Shown piece by piece: positions 6,867 through 8,912 of a stretch of DNA of 8,912 nt. The number at the start of each line of letters is the position of its first letter. Position 1 is the first letter of the stretch. The stretch spans positions 1 through 8,912 of the forward strand of contig NZ_CAKZIK010000032.1 in assembly GCF_936933875.1 (NCBI RefSeq), read 5' to 3'. The DNA is from an uncultured Chryseobacterium sp. (lineage in GTDB: Bacteria > Bacteroidota > Bacteroidia > Flavobacteriales > Weeksellaceae). The position numbers were made by a program, and so were the translations under genes. The notes below the pieces were generated by a model, which had not been told where the DNA came from, made no database searches, and saw nothing but the letters and a program-made list of their open reading frames with translations.

Positions 6867-8270
6867 TTAAACCAAATTCTGTGGCTTCAGCATATTCTCA
6901 GGATTCAAAATCTCATCCAGCTTTTCCTGTGTCAGAATACCGTGTTCCAAAACGAGATTGTAAACGCTTTTGCCCGTTTCCAGAGCTTCTTTTGCAATCT
7001 TTGTCGAGTTTTTATAACCGATGTAAGGATTTAACGCTGTTACAATACCGATGCTGTGTTTTACCATGTTCAGGCATACTTCTTTGTTAGCCGTGATTCC
7101 CACCACACATTTTTCGCGCAGCGTATCCAGCGCATTCGAAAGGAAATGAATATTTTCCATAATCGCGTGAGAAAGTACCGGTTCCATGACATTCAACTGC
7201 AATTGTCCGGCTTCTGCGGCAAAAGTGACCGTTAAATCGTTTCCAATGACCTTATAACAAACCTGATTCACCACTTCCGGAATTACAGGATTCACTTTTC
7301 CCGGCATAATGGAAGAACCGGGCTGCATTGGCGGAAGATTAATTTCAAACAATCCGGCTCTTGGTCCTGAAGAAAGCAGCCTTAAATCATTACAAATTTT
7401 CGAAAGTTTCACAGCCAAACGCTTCATCGCAGACGAATAAATCACATAAGAACCTGTATCCGGTGTTGCTTCCACCAAATCCGGTGCAGAAACAATGGGG
7501 AAACCAGTAATTTCGGCTAGGTTTTTAGCGCAAAGATTAGCGTAACCTACAGGCGCATTCAATCCGGTACCAATCGCAGTGGCACCCATATTGACTTCTA
7601 CAAATAAATTGGCGTTGTTGTTCAGTTTAGAAATATCTTCTTCTAAAGTCGCTGCAAAAGCTTCAAATTCCTGTCCTAAAGTCATTGGAACCGCATCCTG
7701 AAGCTGCGTTCTTCCCATTTTGATTACGTCTCTAAACTCAACTCCTTTTTCACGGAAAGCGGCAACTGTTTTCTTTAATTTTTCTACCAAAATTTGATTC
7801 AGCATCAGCAAAGCCATCTTAATGGAAGTTGGATAAGCGTCGTTGGTAGATTGGGAAAGGTTGATATGGTCATTCGGAGAACAGAATTGGTAATCACCTT
7901 TATTTTTTCCTAATTTTTCGAGAACGATATTAGCGATAACTTCATTGGCATTCATATTCACAGAAGTTCCGGCTCCACCCTGAATCATATCAATCGGAAA
8001 TTCGTCATTAAATTTCCCTAAAGCTACCTCATCACAAGCTTCAACAATTTTGAAATAAAGATCTTGATCCAGCAAACCCAACTCATAATTGGTTTTTGCC
8101 GCTGCTTTTTTCACGAAAGCCAAACCCTTAATGAAATTAGGATAAGAAGACAGCTTCTGTCCCGAAATTTTGAAATTTTCAATGGCGCGTTGCGTTTGTA
8201 CGCCATAATATGCATGTACAGGAACGTTCAGTTCACCCAAAAGGTCACTTTCCTTTCTGTAGTTTTCCAT
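6867..8270 (-). CDS. aspA: Aspartate ammonia-lyase
   Basis: The 467-residue cytoplasmic enzyme converts L-aspartate to fumarate and ammonia, feeding the TCA cycle and nitrogen metabolism. The fumarase/aspartase superfamily signature GSSIMPGKVNP is at 318-328, with Ser319 at the position of the catalytic base. Earlier blocks are GGAGTSVNMNANE (98-110) and NDHINLSQSTNDAYPT (133-148). The 'GGAGTS.NMN.NE' and 'GDYQ...PNDH.N' forms are those of aspartase; class II fumarases usually show a 'GSGTQ.NMN' form instead. Length fits the family (about 465-480). I start it at the ATG complementing 8268-8270, giving MENYRKESDLLGELNVP; the frame is open further upstream, but only via a TTG, with non-conserved sequence containing the probable promoter. 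It seems monocistronic, separated from the GT2 gene by 146 bases. The tRNA-like remnant and its terminator lie directly upstream. Confidence 0.95.
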   Translation of the reverse strand: MENYRKESDLLGELNVPVHAYYGVQTQRAIENFKISGQKLSSYPNFIKGLAFVKKAAAKTNYELGLLDQDLYFKIVEACDEVALGKFNDEFPIDMIQGGAGTSVNMNANEVIANIVLEKLGKNKGDYQFCSPNDHINLSQSTNDAYPTSIKMALLMLNQILVEKLKKTVAAFREKGVEFRDVIKMGRTQLQDAVPMTLGQEFEAFAATLEEDISKLNNNANLFVEVNMGATAIGTGLNAPVGYANLCAKNLAEITGFPIVSAPDLVEATPDTGSYVIYSSAMKRLAVKLSKICNDLRLLSSGPRAGLFEINLPPMQPGSSIMPGKVNPVIPEVVNQVCYKVIGNDLTVTFAAEAGQLQLNVMEPVLSHAIMENIHFLSNALDTLREKCVVGITANKEVCLNMVKHSIGIVTALNPYIGYKNSTKIAKEALETGKSVYNLVLEHGILTQEKLDEILNPENMLKPQNLV

Positions 8271-8287
8271 AATATTAAATTTGAGGG

Positions 8288-8318
8288 AAAAGTTAAGGCT
8301 TTTAAAAGAATTCTGAAA
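8288..8318 (-). promoter_or_regulatory. Weak candidate promoter of aspA
   Basis: On the minus strand TTTC (complement of 8315-8318), a 19-base spacer and TAACTTTT (complement of 8288-8295) resemble the Bacteroidetes promoter TTTG-N19-TAnnTTTG with one mismatch in each box. Transcription would begin about 8282, some 12 bases before the chosen aspA ATG and downstream of the remnant terminator. The AT-rich background makes a chance match possible. Confidence 0.35.
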
Positions 8319-8342
8319 GTAGAGAAAGATCGAAATCTGCAA

Positions 8343-8376
8343 ATAAAAAAAGAGAAACCATCTCTAGTTTCTCTTT
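8343..8376 (-). terminator. Terminator copy behind the tRNA-like remnant
   Basis: AAGAGAAAC (8350-8358) pairs with GTTTCTCTT (8367-8375) around an eight-base loop. On the minus strand the stem is followed by a T-run (A-run 8345-8351). It is nearly identical to the terminator of the intact tRNA at 8713-8750: two loop substitutions and one fewer base in the A-run, so the two arose by duplication. It would insulate aspA from transcription through the GIY-YIG gene. Confidence 0.8.
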
Positions 8377-8379
8377 CAG

Positions 8380-8468
8380 TGAGCGCGAAAGGATTGACTC
8401 AGTCGAATCTTCGATTTCGAAACTTTGACCGTCCCGATTAAAATCGGGATGCTCTATTCAGCTGAACT
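8380..8468 (-). pseudogene. tRNA-Arg-like remnant with replaced anticodon arm and interrupted T-loop
   Basis: On the minus strand this aligns with the intact tRNA-Arg at 8755-8828 from tRNA position 9 to the discriminator. The D-arm region AGTTCAGCTGAATAGAGC differs at two positions, the variable region CGGTC is identical, and the 3' end ATCCTTTCGCGCTCA is identical. Three changes make it non-functional: there is no 5' acceptor strand; the anticodon arm is replaced by the palindrome TCCCGATTAAAATCGGGA (8432-8449), which forces an eight-base loop; and 22 extra bases break the T-loop between TTCGA and ATCC. The GIY-YIG gene reads into its 5' part and stops in the D-arm. It may be a decayed tRNA copy or the functional end of a mobile unit. 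Confidence 0.82.
8432..8449. repeat. Perfect palindrome at the anticodon-arm position of the left remnant
   Basis: TCCCGATT and AATCGGGA form eight-base arms around a two-base centre. The core CCGATT/AATCGG recurs at 8868-8884 in the right remnant, at the same place relative to tRNA-like flanks. It is not part of the intact tRNA, whose anticodon arm is TCTGC/GCAGA. Confidence 0.85.
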
Positions 8469-8708
8469 TTCGATAAGTTCTTTAATTTTCAATTTACTTT
8501 TCCAAGATTTGATTTGAATTTCTCTTTTGAGTGCTTGGATTTTATGTTCAAATGTTTCAAAATAAACTATTTGCCAATCTTTAGTTTGCGAAGTAAAGCC
8601 TTTATGATTTGACAGATGCTTTCTTAATCTTTCCTGCAAATCATCGCAAGTATGACCAATATAGAATTTATCTAGAGTTTCTGAAAACAATATATAAGTA
8701 TAGCACAT
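8454..8708 (-). CDS. Mini GIY-YIG nuclease-family protein
   Basis: The 84-residue product is a single GIY-YIG domain. The first strand is YTYIL (3-7, standing in for 'GIY'), followed by FYIG (15-18, the 'YIG' strand). Next come the helix DLQERLRKH (23-31, with the expected catalytic Arg at 27), NHKGFT (34-39), and ALKREIQIKSWKS (59-71, with the metal-binding Glu at 63). This is the small stand-alone type of the YhbQ/UPF0213 group. These fold like the endonuclease domain of UvrC and homing enzymes, but the cellular role is mostly unknown. I choose the ATG at 8708; the frame opens at a TTG six bases earlier, inside a TATTTTTG promoter-like element. The final residues SSAE and the TAG stop are encoded by tRNA-like sequence (8454-8468). 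It lies just behind the tRNA-Arg terminator, so it needs its own promoter or read-through. Activity is inferred from the conserved residues. Confidence 0.9.
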   Translation of the reverse strand: MCYTYILFSETLDKFYIGHTCDDLQERLRKHLSNHKGFTSQTKDWQIVYFETFEHKIQALKREIQIKSWKSKLKIKELIESSAE

Positions 8709-8711
8709 ATA

Positions 8712-8719
8712 CAAAAATA
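8712..8719 (-). promoter_or_regulatory. Possible -7 element of the GIY-YIG gene within the terminator tail
   Basis: The minus strand reads TATTTTTG, a full match to TAnnTTTG, four bases before the ATG at 8708. Transcription would begin at or next to the start codon, giving a leaderless or nearly leaderless message. No TTTG -33 box is seen at the right distance. The element lies in the T-rich tail of the tRNA terminator, so a chance match is quite possible. Confidence 0.3.
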
Positions 8720-8750
8720 AAAAAAAGAGAAACCATTTCCAGTTTCTCTT
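8713..8750 (-). terminator. Rho-independent terminator of tRNA-Arg
   Basis: AAGAGAAAC (8725-8733) pairs perfectly with GTTTCTCTT (8742-8750) around an eight-base loop, and the minus strand continues with a long T-rich tail. It begins five bases past the tRNA discriminator base, as expected for a tRNA transcript end. Confidence 0.88.
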
Positions 8751-8754
8751 TCAG

Positions 8755-8828
8755 TGAGCGCGAAAGGATTCGAACCTTTGACCGTCTGCTTAGAAGGCAG
8801 ATGCTCTATCCAGCTGAGCTACGCACCC
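8755..8828 (-). tRNA. tRNA-Arg(TCT)
   Basis: The 74-base gene folds fully. Acceptor GGGTGCG pairs with CGCGCTC (two G-U pairs), with discriminator A. The D-arm is GCTC/GAGC, the anticodon stem TCTGC/GCAGA with loop CTTCTAA gives anticodon TCT (reads AGA, Arg), the variable loop is CGGTC, and the T-arm is AAAGG/CCTTT with loop TTCGAAT. CCA is not encoded: the discriminator is followed by CTG, so it must be added after transcription. No promoter box lies in the 24 bases between it and the right-hand remnant, so it may be cut from a longer transcript that starts outside the window. A terminator follows directly. Confidence 0.96.
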
Positions 8829-8852
8829 TTTTGTTTTCTTTAAAATTGTTTC

Positions 8853-8911
8853 TCAAACCTTTGACAGTTCCGATTAAATCGGAATGCTCTATCCAGCTGA
8901 GCTACGCACCC
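8853..8911 (-). pseudogene. tRNA-Arg-like remnant retaining the 5' half
   Basis: On the minus strand the first 27 bases (acceptor 5' strand, D-arm and base 26) are identical to the intact tRNA-Arg. Then comes a palindromic arm TTCCG/CGGAA instead of TCTGC/GCAGA, then CTGTC and AAAGGTTTGA, which follow the tRNA again with two substitutions. Past 8853 the sequence turns into AT-rich DNA: the 3' half of the T-arm and the acceptor 3' strand are missing. It cannot form a mature tRNA. It sits 24 bases upstream of the intact gene in the same direction. Confidence 0.8.
8868..8884. repeat. Perfect palindrome at the anticodon-arm position of the right remnant
   Basis: TTCCGATT and AATCGGAA form eight-base arms around a single central base. 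This is the same core as the palindrome at 8432-8449, with one changed arm base (TTCC versus TCCC) and one base less at the centre. The outer change is compensated in both arms, so pairing is preserved. Confidence 0.85.
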
Positions 8912-8912
8912 T

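Noticed and set aside
6818..7090. Rightward Cys-rich frames over the aspA 3' end.
   Set aside because: Antisense shadows of a highly conserved gene, with low-complexity composition.
8271..8342. A 24-residue N-terminal extension of aspA from a TTG at 8342.
   Set aside because: The sequence is not aspartase-like, and a plausible promoter and leader lie inside it; the ATG at 8270 gives the usual family start.
8064..8441. A rightward frame of 125 codons over the start of aspA and the remnant.
   Set aside because: It is the opposite-strand shadow of aspA extended through non-coding repeats, with no family resemblance.
8380..8468. A second functional tRNA at the left remnant.
   Set aside because: No 5' acceptor strand, an eight-base anticodon loop and a 22-base interruption of the T-loop.
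8853..8911. An ochre-reading (anticodon UUA) suppressor tRNA: the right remnant has a perfect five-pair arm with a seven-base loop ATTTAAT.
   Set aside because: The T-arm 3' half and the acceptor 3' strand are missing, so no mature tRNA can form. The apparent anticodon is simply the centre of the palindrome.
8343..8911. A CRISPR array, because of repeated similar blocks.
   Set aside because: The repeats are tRNA-derived, few, of unequal spacing and contain a gene between them; there are no regular spacers.

Overview
The window looks like chromosomal DNA from a Flavobacteriia bacterium, most likely a Chryseobacterium/Kaistella-type member of the Weeksellaceae. I base this on the low GC content, weak Shine-Dalgarno signals, a Bacteroidetes-type -7 promoter element (TAnnTTTG) and the character of the proteins: short SPII lipoproteins, a PepSY-like repeat lipoprotein, an FkbM/flippase pair and a tRNA-linked mini GIY-YIG gene. 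The genus is inferred from recognition alone; no search was run.

Left part (1-2577): the first 42 codons of a leftward lipoprotein of the alpha-amylase family run off the window edge. Diverging from it is a rightward pair, an FkbM-type methyltransferase and an O-antigen/polysaccharide flippase, joined by an ATGA stop/start overlap. A hairpin with a T-run on the minus strand separates this pair from the leftward genes that follow.

Middle part (2608-6866): all leftward. In transcription order these are a family 2 glycosyltransferase, a secreted YtcJ-like amidohydrolase and a divergent GT-B-like glycosyltransferase, spaced 4 and 11 bases apart and so probably one operon. Next comes a small PepSY-like lipoprotein. 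Both glycosyltransferase genes appear to start with TTG. With the FkbM/flippase pair, the region reads as part of a cell-surface glycan locus with an unexpected hydrolase inside it. The gap before aspA carries an 11-base inverted repeat.

Right part (6867-8912): aspA (aspartate ammonia-lyase), preceded by the most unusual region of the window. Reading the minus strand from the right edge it contains: (A) a tRNA-Arg-like remnant that keeps its 5' half; (B) an intact tRNA-Arg(TCT) with its own terminator; (C) a tiny GIY-YIG nuclease gene whose last codons and stop lie inside (D) a second tRNA-Arg-like remnant, followed by a near copy of the same terminator. In both remnants the anticodon arm is replaced by the same palindrome core (CCGATT...AATCGG). 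This suggests a nuclease-associated element, or duplication unit, that lives in tRNA loci and carries a tRNA-mimicking end. It is the best candidate here for an under-described system.

No stretch longer than 300 bases lacks a gene; the longest gap between protein genes, 8271-8453, is mostly filled by remnant D and its terminator.
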